Origin: Mycolicibacterium neworleansense
Lineage (GTDB): Bacteria; Actinomycetota; Actinomycetes; Mycobacteriales; Mycobacteriaceae
Assembly (NCBI RefSeq): GCF_001245615.1
Contig: NZ_CWKH01000003.1
Coordinates: 992,001-1,056,000 of the forward strand
Reading direction: 5' to 3'
DNA length: 64,000 nt
Part shown: piece after piece, positions 56,801 through 64,000 of the stretch
Numbering within the stretch: the first letter of the stretch is position 1
Layout of the letters: each line of letters starts with the position of its first letter
Translations under genes and position numbers: made by a program
Notes under the pieces: model-generated
Database searches by the model: none
What the model saw: only the letters and a program-made list of their open reading frames with translations
Told to the model about the DNA's origin: nothing

Positions 56801-59800
56801 CAGAACCTGCGCATAGATACCGGCCAGGATCTCCTCGCTGGGGCTTGACGGGGCCCGGTAGACGGCGGCGTCCTGGTATTCCGGTGCAGGCAGGGCCCGT
56901 GTGTCCAACTTGCCGCTGACGGTCAGCGGCAATGCCTCGAGCGTCACCACGGCCGCGGGGATCATGTAGTTCGGTAGCCGCTGGGCCAATTCCACACGCA
57001 CCTGCACCGGATCGGCGGTGCCGGTGATGTAGGCAACCAGGCGCTTGTCGCCCGCGCGGTCCTCACGGGCGATCACCACGGTCTGGTCGACTCCGGCCAT
57101 TTCAGACAGTGCCGCTCGTACTTCACCGAGTTCGATGCGGTACCCACGGATCTTGACCTGGTCATCCGCACGACCCAGGTACCGCAGCTGCCCGTCCCGT
57201 GACCACGACACCAGATCACCGGTTCGATACATGCGAGTTCCGGACCCACCGAACGGGCAGGCGACGAACCGCGAACCGGTCAAAGCCGGTCGGCGCGCGT
57301 ACCCGCATGCGACGCCTCGGCCGGCGACATACAACTCACCCACCACACCCGGAGGCACCGGGCGCAACCGGTCGTCCAGCACGAACAACGCCGCGGTCGG
57401 CACCGGAGCACCAATTGGCACCGCACTGGGCCCGTCGTCTCCAGCCGCTGTCAAGGGCGCACTCATCGACGCGTAGATCGTCGCCTCGGTCGGACCGTAG
57501 GCATTGATCACCACCCGGCCCGGCGCCCACCGATCCACCACCTCGATTGGGCAATCCTCGCCACCGAGTAGCAATGCCACCCCATCCAGCCCCTGGGGCG
57601 ACAGTGCCGCCACCGCCGACGGGGTCTGCGTCAGCACGTTGACCCCTTCGGCCACCAACAGGGCATGGAAATCAGGAGGCGACACCGTCACCGCTTCGGG
57701 TACCACCACCAACCGGCCGCCCGGCAGCAATGCGGCCCAGATCTCCCAGACCGAGAAGTCGAACGCATACGAGTGACACTGCGTCCACACCTGCTCCGTC
57801 GGAAGCGATACGGGCATGGACGCGGCGACGTGCGCCAGGTTGCGGTGGGTGACCGCAACCCCCTTCGGAGTGCCGGTGGTCCCCGAGGTGTAGATGAGAT
57901 ATGCAATGTCGTCGGGCGCCGGCGGCGGCAGCGGCGTCGCCGGGTGCGCCGCGATGCGGGGGTCGTCGATGTCAAGGACCGGTGCAGCACACCCGCGCAG
58001 TCGCTCTGCAAACCCGGCGGAAGTGAGCACAACCACCGGCGCCGCATCGGCTGTCATGAACTGAATCCGCTCATCGGGTACCGCCGGGTCGATCGCGAGG
58101 TAGGCCGCCCCGGCTTTGAGCACAGCCAGCATCGCGATGACCGCATGCGGTGAACGTTCCAGCGCCAGTGCCACCACGTCGCCGGGACCCGCACCCTCGT
58201 CAACCAACGCGTGCGCCAACCGATTCGACAGGTCGTCGAGTTGCCGGTAGGTCAACGAGCACCTCTCAGAGGTGACCGCGATCGATTCCGGAGTACGAGC
58301 AACCTGCTGGGAGAACAGCATCGGAATCGAGATCTCCGGTTCCGGTAGGCCAAGGACACCCCGATTGCCGATCTCGTCCAGTCGGCGATGCTCGCTCTCA
58401 TCGAGCACGTCCACCGTCGACAATCGCCGAGTGGTGTCGATGGTCATCGCCACCAGGACGCGCCGCAGTCGCTCGGTCAGGGTTCGGATGCTGTCGGCGT
58501 CGAACACGTCGGTGCGGAACTCCACCGCTCCCGAGATGCCGGCCGGCGCGCCATCCGGAGTCCATTGCTCAGACAGAGAGAATGCCAAATCCATACGCGC
58601 GGTGTTTGTTTCCGCCGACAGGGGCGTGATCCGAACATCGCCCAACGCCAGATCCGCCGCAGGGTCGCCGGCGAAATTCTGCCACGCGAGCAGGACTTGG
58701 ATCAGCGGGTGGTGGGTCAGACTGCGAGTGGGGTTGAGGCGGTCGACCAGCACCTCGAACGGCACGTCCTGGTGTTCGTAGGCACCCAGGGCCCGCTGGC
58801 GCACCTGCTCGAACAACTCCGCGATCGTTGGGTCCCCTGCCAGATCCACCCTCAACACCAATGTGTTGACGAAGAACCCGACCAACTCATTCACGGCGGA
58901 CTCGCCACGTCCCGCGATCGGGAACCCCACCGCGACATCAGAGCTGGCACTGTGCTTCGACAGCAGCGTGGCCAACGCAGCCTGCACCACCATGAAACCG
59001 GTCACGTTGTGCTCACGAGCCACCCGGGCAATCTGCTGCTGCAACTCCGGCGGCCACTCCACTGCCACACTGGAACCCCGGTAATCGGCCACCGGCGGAT
59101 ACGGCCGATCCGTCGGCAACTCCAACCGCTCAGGCAGACCGGCCAACGCGCGCTCCCAGTACGCTACCTGCTCGGCGATCACACTGTCGGGATCTGATTC
59201 GTCTCCCAGCCAATCCTGTTGCCACAATGTGTAATCGGCGTACTGGACCGGCAACGGCCCCCACTCCGGGGCTTGTCCGACACAGCGGCTCGCATAGGCC
59301 TTGCCCAGATCCGCGACAAACGGGGTGACCGACCAGCCATCGGCAGCGATGTGGTGCACCACCGCCACCAACACATGTTCATCCTCGGCGACACGGAAAA
59401 GTGTTGCTCGTAAAGGAATCTCAGTGGACAGATCGAATCTGTGGCAGACCGCCTCACCGACCGCTTTTTCCAACCGATCGGCCGACCACTCACCGGCATC
59501 GATGACCTGCCATCCGAAATCGGCCCGCTCGGCCGGCACGACCACCTGCCGAGGCACACCGTCGACCGCAACGAACAACGTCCGCAGGCTCTCTTGCCGG
59601 GCGATGACGTCAGCCAGGGCTGCGCCCAGCGCACCAGCATCCAGACCTCCGGTCAACCGCAGCGCGACCGGCATGTTGTAGATCGGTGACGGCCCCTGCA
59701 GCTGATCGAGGAACCACATGCGGTTCTGTGCGTACGACAGCGGCACCACCGCGGGACGCTCGCCCGCGATCAGCGGCGCACGCCTGTCGGATCCCTCGCC

Positions 59801-62800
59801 GAGACGCGGAGCCAGCTGCGCGACTGTCGGTGCGTCAAACAAGGTACGGACGCCGAGATCGGTATCCAGGGCGGTGTTGACCGCGGCGATCAGGCGCATC
59901 GCTGACAGAGAGTCGCCGCCGAGGTCGAAGAAGGAGTCATCGACCCCGACCCGGGGCAGGCTCAGCACCTGGGCGTAGATGCCGGCCAGGATTTCCTCGG
60001 TCGCCGTACTCGGAGCCCGGTACCGATCGGTGCCGGCATACTCCGGTGCCGGCAAAGCGCGCTTGTCGAGCTTGCCGTTGACCGTCAACGGCAACACCTC
60101 AAGGGCCACGATCGCCGCGGGCACCATGTAAGCCGGCAACCGCTGTGAAAGCTGCGCCCGAACCTTGACCGGATCAACCGTGCCGGTGATGTAACCGACC
60201 AAACGCTTATCGCCGGGCTGATCCTCACGGGCGATCACCACCGCCTGCTGCACACCCTCCACATCAGCCAACGCCGACTGGATCTCACCCAACTCAATGC
60301 GATAGCCACGGATCTTGACCTGATCATCAGCCCGCCCGGCATACCGCAACTGCCCATCGGGACCCCACGACACCAAATCCCCAGTCCGATACATCCGGGC
60401 ACCCGCCGCCCCAAACGGGCACGGCACAAACCGAGAAGCCGTCAACCCCGCCCGGTTCACATACCCCACACCGACACCACGGCCGGCCACATACAACTCA
60501 CCCACCACACCCGCAGGAACCGGACGCAACCACCGATCCAAAACAAACAACCCCGCACCCGGCACCGGCACACCAATCGGCACCACACCCGACCCAGCGC
60601 TCATAGGCTTGCTGATCGTGGCATACACCGTCGTCTCCGTCGGGCCGTAACCATTGATCATCACCCGACCCGGCGCCCACCGATCCACCACATCCGGCGG
60701 ACACGCCTCAGCCGCGACCATCAACGCCGACACCGACCCCAACCGGTCCGGATCCAAAACACCCACCGCCGAAGGGGTTTGACTCAACACCGTCACACCC
60801 TCAGCAACCACCAACTCCTGCAAATCCTGCGGCGAGCGCGTCACCGCCTCGGGCACCACCACCAGGCGCCCACCATGCAGCAGCGCACCCCAGATCTCCC
60901 ACACCGAATAATCGAACGCCAACGACGAACACGCCGCCCACACCTGCGCCGGCCCCAACTCGAAACCGACATCCATACCGTCAAACAACCGCGTCACGTT
61001 CTGATGCGTAACCGCAACACCTTTCGGCACACCCGTCGTACCCGACGTATAAATAATGTGCGCCACATCATCGGCAGCAGGCACCGCCAACACACCACAC
61101 GACGCCGCATCGATACAGGGATCAGCCACATCCAACACCGGCACACCGCAACTGCCGACCCGCTCAGCCAACTCAGCCGTAGTCACCACCACCACCGGCC
61201 CGGCATCACCAAGCATGAACTGCACCCGCGCATCCGGCACCACCGGATCCATCGGCAGATACGCCGCACCCGACTTCAACACACCCAAAATCGCAACAAC
61301 CGCATCAGCCGACCGGCCCATCAACAAACCCACACACGCACCCGGACGAGCACCCAACCCAACCAGCACATGCGCCAACCGATTCGACGCCTCATCAAGC
61401 TCGCGATAGGTCAACGACCGACCCTCAAAAGTCACCGCCACCGCATCAGGAGCACACCCCACCTGAGCCGCAAACAACACCGGAATCGACGACTCCACCA
61501 CCGAGCACGTCAACACCGCCCGATGACCCACCTCATCCAGCCGCGCACAATCAGCAGCATCAAGCAACCCCACCGACGACAACCGCTGACCCGCATCAGC
61601 CGTCATCGCCACCAAGACTCGCTGCAACCGCTCGATCAACGTCTCGATGGTTGCCGGGTCGAACACGTCGGTACGGAACTCGACTGATCCGTCGATACCC
61701 GCCGGTGATCCCGCGTCGTTGAAACGTTCGGCCAGGGAGAACACCAGATCCATACGGGCGGTCTCGGTTTCGGCCTCCAGCCGCGTGACGCCAACATCAC
61801 CCAACGTCAGCGCGGCGGCGGGATCGCTGTGCTGCCATGGCAGGTTCTGCCAGGTCAGCATCACCTGTACCAGCGGATGATGGGTGAGGCTGCGGGTCGG
61901 GTTGAGCCGATCCACCAGAACCTCGAACGGCACATCCTGATGCTCGAAGGCCGCCAAACTACGCTGCCGCACCTGGCCGAGCAGATCGGCCACCGTCGGG
62001 TCACCGGTCAGGTCCACTCGGAGCACCAACGTGTTGACGAAGAAACCCACCAGCTCGTCCAGTGCGGGTTCACCGCGGCCGGCAGACGCGATGCCCACGG
62101 CCACTTCGGTGCTCGCGCTCAGCTGTGCCATGAGTGCAGCCAGCGCTGCCTGGACCACCATGAAACTCGTCGCACCGTGTTCGCGGGCCATCCGGGCGAT
62201 CTGTTGCTGCAATTCAGCCGGCCAATCCACCGTCACACTGGAGCCCTGGTAGTCGGCCACCGGCGGGTACGGCCGATCCGTCGGCAGCTCCAAGCGATCG
62301 GGCAGATCGGCCAGCTCGCCCTCCCAGTAATTCAGCTGACCTGCGATCACGCTGTCGGGGTCAGATACGGACCCCAACCACTCCTGCTGCCACAACGTGT
62401 AATCGGCGTACTGCACCGGCAGCGGCGCCCAATCCGGCGCCTGCCCCGCACACCGGCTGGCGTACGCCGTCGCCAGATCGACCACCAGCGGTGTCACCGA
62501 CCAGCCGTCGGCGGCGATGTGGTGCACGACCGCCGCGAGCACGTGCTCGTCCTCGCTTATCCGGAAAAGTGTTGCCTTGATCGGGATCTCATGCGTGAGG
62601 TCGAAACCGTGACGCGCCGTCGCGCCGATCTCCTCATCGAGCCGGCCGGCGGGCCATCCGCCGGCGTCAACGATTCGCCATCCCAGATGGGCGTGCTCCG
62701 GGTCGAGAACCACCTGCTGAGGTACCCCGTCGACCGAAGTGAAGACGGTGCGGAGGCTCTCCTGCCTGCCCACCACGTCCGCCAGCGCGGCACCTAACGC

Positions 62801-64000
62801 ATCTTCATCCAGGCGCCCAGTGAGCCGCAACGCCACGGCCATGTTGTAGATCGGCGACGGCCCTTGCAATTGCTCCAAGAACCACAACCGTTGCTGGGCA
62901 TACGACAACGGGACCGTCGCCGGGCGATGCCGCGCGGTCAGCGGCGGCCGGGCCACGCCGTCCTGGTGCCGATCGAGGTAGTCGGCGAGCCCACCGACCG
63001 TGGGCGCGTCGAACAGGTAGCGGACCGGCACATCTCGGCCGAGAGCGGACTGCAGACGCGCGCAGACCCGGATGGCGATCAGCGAATCACCGCCCAGGAC
63101 GAAGAAATCGTCGTCGAGTCCCGCCCTACCAAGAGCGAGGACCTCGGTGAACACCTCCGCGACGATCTTTTCCGTGTCGGTCTGAGGAGCCCGGAATGAG
63201 GTGGCGACAAACGTGGGCTCAGGCAGGGCCTTGCGATCGATCTTGCCCGAGGAAGTCAATGGGAACTCGTCGAGCACCACGATCTGGGACGGCACCATGT
63301 ACTCGGGCAACCGCTCGGCCAGCCACTGCCGGACCGCGGTGACCTTCGAGTTGGTGTGCGGGTCGTTGGCATAGCCGCCGTGCTGACGGGAGTCCGCGAC
63401 GGGCTGGTAGAGGTCGGTGAGCGCTGGTAGCGCCTCGCCGTCGGTGGCGGCGATGAAGACGGCATCGAGTGTGCCGGGTTGCGCACCCCAGGTGACTGCG
63501 ACGTGGTAGCCGGCCGCCTCACCGAGCCGGTACACCAGTTCGGGCGTGACGACGTCCTCGGCTGCGGAATCGGCGTGCACGAGCGCCTCCACGATGGGAA
63601 GCCCGGCGCCCAAAGCTTGTTCGGTCACCACATCGGCGATCACCCCGGCACGGGGGATGCCACTGACCCGCACGGTGGACGGCTGCTGAGCCGTCAACTC
63701 GGCGTGCAGGCCACTGAGGCCCGCACAATCCGTCCACGCCCAGTTCGTGGCACTGGCGAGTGAGCACACCTGAGTAGGCGACTTGTGGACGATCACGTCG
63801 TAGCGGTATCGGCTCAGCTCGTTGTCAGCCTCACCACGCTTGACCTGAATGCCGATGCCGCCCACCGACGGGTGGTCGGCCGCCCAGGTGGTGAAAAACT
63901 CTGGGGCAAGCAGCAACTCGTGCTCGCCGAGCATTGCCCGTTGTACACGTTGCCGGATCTCGTCAGTATCGGCACCGTTCCGGCTGCGTGCCAAGGCGAT
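50894..64000 (-). CDS. Large NRPS, N-terminus beyond the window ('NRPS A')
   Basis: At least 4366 residues; the frame is open through base 64000, inside a methyltransferase. Visible order: (A-MT)-T1-C2-A2-T2-C3-A3-T3-C4-A4(MT)-T4-C5. Approximate bases: MT and A C-terminus 64000-63215; C2 62930-61580; A2 61490-60030; C3 59770-58410; A3 58340-56870; C4 56610-55260; A4 55220-52530 with MT 53860-53060; C5 52260-50897. Hand-read codes: A2 DYWSMAGVY, A3 DFWTLGAIY, A4 DAFLVGAIW (Leu-like pattern). The two N-methylating modules are near copies (both [12 protein letters not shown] and [17 protein letters not shown]). C4 is of a different lineage from the other C domains (HHIVFDGWS). It ends in a C domain with no A, so NRPS B (or NRPS C) must supply the next residue. 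If the product is fortuitine-like, the missing part should hold a starter C domain, one Val module and the start of the first N-methyl-Leu module. Confidence 0.93.
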   Translation of the reverse strand: MALARSRNGADTDEIRQRVQRAMLGEHELLLAPEFFTTWAADHPSVGGIGIQVKRGEADNELSRYRYDVIVHKSPTQVCSLASATNWAWTDCAGLSGLHAELTAQQPSTVRVSGIPRAGVIADVVTEQALGAGLPIVEALVHADSAAEDVVTPELVYRLGEAAGYHVAVTWGAQPGTLDAVFIAATDGEALPALTDLYQPVADSRQHGGYANDPHTNSKVTAVRQWLAERLPEYMVPSQIVVLDEFPLTSSGKIDRKALPEPTFVATSFRAPQTDTEKIVAEVFTEVLALGRAGLDDDFFVLGGDSLIAIRVCARLQSALGRDVPVRYLFDAPTVGGLADYLDRHQDGVARPPLTARHRPATVPLSYAQQRLWFLEQLQGPSPIYNMAVALRLTGRLDEDALGAALADVVGRQESLRTVFTSVDGVPQQVVLDPEHAHLGWRIVDAGGWPAGRLDEEIGATARHGFDLTHEIPIKATLFRISEDEHVLAAVVHHIAADGWSVTPLVVDLATAYASRCAGQAPDWAPLPVQYADYTLWQQEWLGSVSDPDSVIAGQLNYWEGELADLPDRLELPTDRPYPPVADYQGSSVTVDWPAELQQQIARMAREHGATSFMVVQAALAALMAQLSASTEVAVGIASAGRGEPALDELVGFFVNTLVLRVDLTGDPTVADLLGQVRQRSLAAFEHQDVPFEVLVDRLNPTRSLTHHPLVQVMLTWQNLPWQHSDPAAALTLGDVGVTRLEAETETARMDLVFSLAERFNDAGSPAGIDGSVEFRTDVFDPATIETLIERLQRVLVAMTADAGQRLSSVGLLDAADCARLDEVGHRAVLTCSVVESSIPVLFAAQVGCAPDAVAVTFEGRSLTYRELDEASNRLAHVLVGLGARPGACVGLLMGRSADAVVAILGVLKSGAAYLPMDPVVPDARVQFMLGDAGPVVVVTTAELAERVGSCGVPVLDVADPCIDAASCGVLAVPAADDVAHIIYTSGTTGVPKGVAVTHQNVTRLFDGMDVGFELGPAQVWAACSSLAFDYSVWEIWGALLHGGRLVVVPEAVTRSPQDLQELVVAEGVTVLSQTPSAVGVLDPDRLGSVSALMVAAEACPPDVVDRWAPGRVMINGYGPTETTVYATISKPMSAGSGVVPIGVPVPGAGLFVLDRWLRPVPAGVVGELYVAGRGVGVGYVNRAGLTASRFVPCPFGAAGARMYRTGDLVSWGPDGQLRYAGRADDQVKIRGYRIELGEIQSALADVEGVQQAVVIAREDQPGDKRLVGYITGTVDPVKVRAQLSQRLPAYMVPAAIVALEVLPLTVNGKLDKRALPAPEYAGTDRYRAPSTATEEILAGIYAQVLSLPRVGVDDSFFDLGGDSLSAMRLIAAVNTALDTDLGVRTLFDAPTVAQLAPRLGEGSDRRAPLIAGERPAVVPLSYAQNRMWFLDQLQGPSPIYNMPVALRLTGGLDAGALGAALADVIARQESLRTLFVAVDGVPRQVVVPAERADFGWQVIDAGEWSADRLEKAVGEAVCHRFDLSTEIPLRATLFRVAEDEHVLVAVVHHIAADGWSVTPFVADLGKAYASRCVGQAPEWGPLPVQYADYTLWQQDWLGDESDPDSVIAEQVAYWERALAGLPERLELPTDRPYPPVADYRGSSVAVEWPPELQQQIARVAREHNVTGFMVVQAALATLLSKHSASSDVAVGFPIAGRGESAVNELVGFFVNTLVLRVDLAGDPTIAELFEQVRQRALGAYEHQDVPFEVLVDRLNPTRSLTHHPLIQVLLAWQNFAGDPAADLALGDVRITPLSAETNTARMDLAFSLSEQWTPDGAPAGISGAVEFRTDVFDADSIRTLTERLRRVLVAMTIDTTRRLSTVDVLDESEHRRLDEIGNRGVLGLPEPEISIPMLFSQQVARTPESIAVTSERCSLTYRQLDDLSNRLAHALVDEGAGPGDVVALALERSPHAVIAMLAVLKAGAAYLAIDPAVPDERIQFMTADAAPVVVLTSAGFAERLRGCAAPVLDIDDPRIAAHPATPLPPPAPDDIAYLIYTSGTTGTPKGVAVTHRNLAHVAASMPVSLPTEQVWTQCHSYAFDFSVWEIWAALLPGGRLVVVPEAVTVSPPDFHALLVAEGVNVLTQTPSAVAALSPQGLDGVALLLGGEDCPIEVVDRWAPGRVVINAYGPTEATIYASMSAPLTAAGDDGPSAVPIGAPVPTAALFVLDDRLRPVPPGVVGELYVAGRGVACGYARRPALTGSRFVACPFGGSGTRMYRTGDLVSWSRDGQLRYLGRADDQVKIRGYRIELGEVRAALSEMAGVDQTVVIAREDRAGDKRLVAYITGTADPVQVRVELAQRLPNYMIPAAVVTLEALPLTVSGKLDTRALPAPEYQDAAVYRAPSSPSEEILAGIYAQVLGLERVGVDDSFFDLGGDSLLAMRVIAAINTSLDSGLAVRTLFDAPTVAQLAPRIGESSSPRKPLVAGDRPAVVPLSYAQSRLWFLNRFEGGVATYNMPTAFRINGELNVEALDKALDDVIARHESLRTVFPDIDGEAYQKVLPAEPGLWRRGGPALLSLEEAEVTGELIALAQYRFDLSTEIPVRAQIYEVGPNRYVLAMVLHHIVFDGWSMAPMVRDVGVAYASRCAGQAPEWAPLPVQYADYTLWQQDWLGSESDPDSVIAAQISYWRQELADLPEVVSLPADRPRPPVPSYQGDGVPIHIDPELWSGVKAVAAAHNATVSMVLQAAMAVVLHRAGVGEDVALGTPIAGRTDAALDELVGFFVNTWVLRVSVGSGLRFSDVVAQVRQKALDAYSNQDVPFERLVERINPTRSTSHHPLFQIAMVFQNNVRPEVALEGADVEALVADTHTAKWDLDIDLRDVPGEGAAGTVTYATDLFDRSSIERLVGWFGRVLEAVVVDPSAVVGEVALLDGDERDLVSYQWSGTGVDAPVGLAPELLARTVEADPDAVAVVDGPRQLSYRELDEASNRLARVLIEAGVGPERAVGVAMGRSAELVVAWWAVLKAGGVYVPVDRTHPAERIATVLDAAEAVCVLTRGSDSVAGSGTRPVIDVVSLDLSASSAEPVTDTDRLAPLSIDDAAYVIFTSGSTGVPKGVAISHAGVLGIAAAHRDLFGVAPGARVLMVAAPTFDASVFEWLWAVASGAALVVAPPDSYAGDALTAVIEDQHVEAALITPSVVATLDRSRLSELKTLVTGGEACPAELVAAWAPGRRMFNAYGPTEVTIWATWSALSAGQPVRIGAPVPGTSALVLDARLNPAPVGVVGELYLAGPVLARGYVGRPDLTADRFVANPFGAPGTRLYRTGDLVRWTSNGSLEYFGRADAQVKLRGQRLELGEIENTLLACPQVSRAAAAVYHNDAADHLVAYVALERVSSADHDAEVVDQWQTVYDELYDADIEVSDFGSDFRGWNSSYTSEPIPLDQMEEWRSGAVERILALRPQRVLELGVGSGLVLSQVAPKCLEYWGTDFSAPTIRTLESAVAGQPWGDRVRLRVQPADVVDGLPNGYFDTIIINSVIQYFPNAVYLTEVIDHAVELLAPGGTLFVGDVRNHSLQGAFQTGIALARSGSDADTDEIRQRVQRAIIGEPELLLAPEFFTMWAAGHPSVGGIGIQVKRGEADNELTRYRYDVAVHKSAAGVRSLAGAPIWDWSDCAGLNGLRAELTAQRPPAVRVSAIPRAGVIADVIIEHALAEGHSVADALAEAEIVANPANTVTPERLYQLGESAGYQVVVTWGAQPGTVDAVFIAAGDEEIPVLTDLYLPPAGSHKRSAYVNDPDANSKVSEVRQWLAARLPEYMVPSQIVVLEEFPLTSSGKIDRRALPEPVFAAATFRSPQTPSEKTVAEVFAEVLGLDRVGLDDDFFALGGDSLIAIRVSARLQLALGKDVPVRYLFDAPTVGRLAATLDRQQDEAVRPPLQVMPRPQTIPLSYAQQRLWFFDQLNGPSPVYNLAVGLRLTGDLDPVALGQALGDVVGRHESLRTIFTLAGEVPQQSVVPAESARMQWQVVDAVGWPADRLVEAAGAVARHPFDLSAELPLKATLFRVAEREHVLVAVVHHIAADGWSVTPLVADLGAAYAARSAGGAPEWLPLPVQYADYTLWQREYLGDLADPDSRISGQLAYWEQALAGLPERLELPTDRPYPPVADYCGASLEVDWPAELQLRIARVAREQNATSFMVVQAGLALLLSKLSMSSDVAVGISIAGRNDPALDSLVGFFVNTLVLRVDFAGDPTIGELLDQVRQRGLEAIEHQDVPFEVVVDRLNPTRSLTHHPLVQVILSWQNLAWQHSADAAGGLTLGNVQVTPLPAQTHTARTDLTFALGERWTESGEPAGIGGTVEFRTDVYDEASVVRLIDRLRKVLTAMTAEVEA
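53060..53860 (-). other. N-methyltransferase domain inserted in A4 of NRPS A
   Basis: Shows [17 protein letters not shown] (SAM-binding loop), [21 protein letters not shown] and [15 protein letters not shown]. It sits between the A-domain core and its A10 Lys region ([13 protein letters not shown] near 52540). It methylates the amide nitrogen of the module's amino acid. Confidence 0.9.
63290..64000 (-). other. Partial N-methyltransferase domain at the window edge
   Basis: Continues past base 64000 (IALARS then a [12 protein letters not shown] stretch), matching the C-terminal half of the methyltransferase at 53060-53860. It shows that the first visible module of NRPS A also N-methylates its residue. 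Confidence 0.85.

Noticed and set aside
18269..64000. A classical GPL locus (mps1/mps2)
   Set aside because: GPL needs four modules and a reductase-type release for alaninol. Here there are at least twelve modules, three N-methyltransferase domains and thioesterase release, and no sugar genes.
18269..64000. Epimerisation domains giving D-residues
   Set aside because: Every HHxxxDG domain is followed directly by an A domain with the usual C-A linker or ends a protein at that point; I see no separate E domain. Dual C/E domains cannot be excluded by eye.
1..64000. Insertion sequences, prophage parts or CRISPR arrays
   Set aside because: No transposase, integrase or regularly spaced repeats were seen. 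The repeats present are NRPS module homology.

Overview
The window is from a fast-growing mycobacterium. It is GC-rich, carries MmpS/MmpL lipid exporters, a mycocerosate-synthase-like PKS with a FadD partner, a Gap-like protein and a haemophore-like protein, and uses many GTG/TTG starts. It is one lipopeptide biosynthesis and export locus, laid out like the glycopeptidolipid (GPL) loci of M. smegmatis and M. avium but with far more NRPS modules and no glycosyltransferases or sugar O-methyltransferases in view.

Layout. 43-369: a small secreted haemophore-like protein. 518-6695 (minus): mmpS4-mmpL4a-mmpL4b exporter genes, tightly coupled. 6990-9551 (minus): an alpha/beta hydrolase and a fatty acyl-AMP ligase. 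9960-18260 (plus): an iterative KS-AT-DH-ER-KR-ACP PKS, a Gap-like membrane protein and an isoprenylcysteine-carboxyl-methyltransferase-like (ICMT) protein. 18269-31783 (minus): a four-module NRPS ('NRPS C') ending in a thioesterase. 31780-32053: remains of an mbtH gene and of a condensation domain. 33051-36420 (plus): htpG (Hsp90) and a condensation-fold acyltransferase. 36469-38567 (minus): a second ICMT-like gene and a second acyltransferase. 38630-50891 (minus): a second four-module NRPS ('NRPS B'), whose last carrier domain and thioesterase are cut off by a stop codon and a frameshift. 50894-64000 (minus): the C-terminal 4.4 thousand residues of a third NRPS ('NRPS A'), open at the window edge and ending in an unpaired condensation domain that hands over to NRPS B.

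Reading of the pathway (inference). NRPS A then B reads ...N-methyl-X, a, b, N-methyl-X, then two identical threonine-like specificities, then two more residues, then thioesterase. From memory, fortuitine, the acyl-nonapeptide methyl ester of Mycobacterium fortuitum, is acyl-Val-MeLeu-Val-Val-MeLeu-Thr(OAc)-Thr(OAc)-Ala-Pro-OMe with straight C20/C22 acyl chains. Methylation positions, the Thr-Thr pair and module count all match. The extra enzymes also match: a malonyl-type PKS plus FadD for the acyl chain, acyltransferases for the acetyl esters, ICMT-like enzymes for the methyl ester, and MmpS/MmpL/Gap for export. I propose this as a fortuitine-type gene cluster.

The unusual part is the second assembly line. 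NRPS C starts with the same 13 residues as NRPS B, ends in a nearly identical thioesterase, and has a different module order with its own N-methylation domain. It sits behind scars of a deleted mbtH-NRPS pair, so the locus looks like a duplicated cluster that lost one upstream NRPS. It may now share NRPS A and make a second lipopeptide. Long, nearly identical patches show recent recombination between the two lines, and one junction coincides with the lesion that splits NRPS B.
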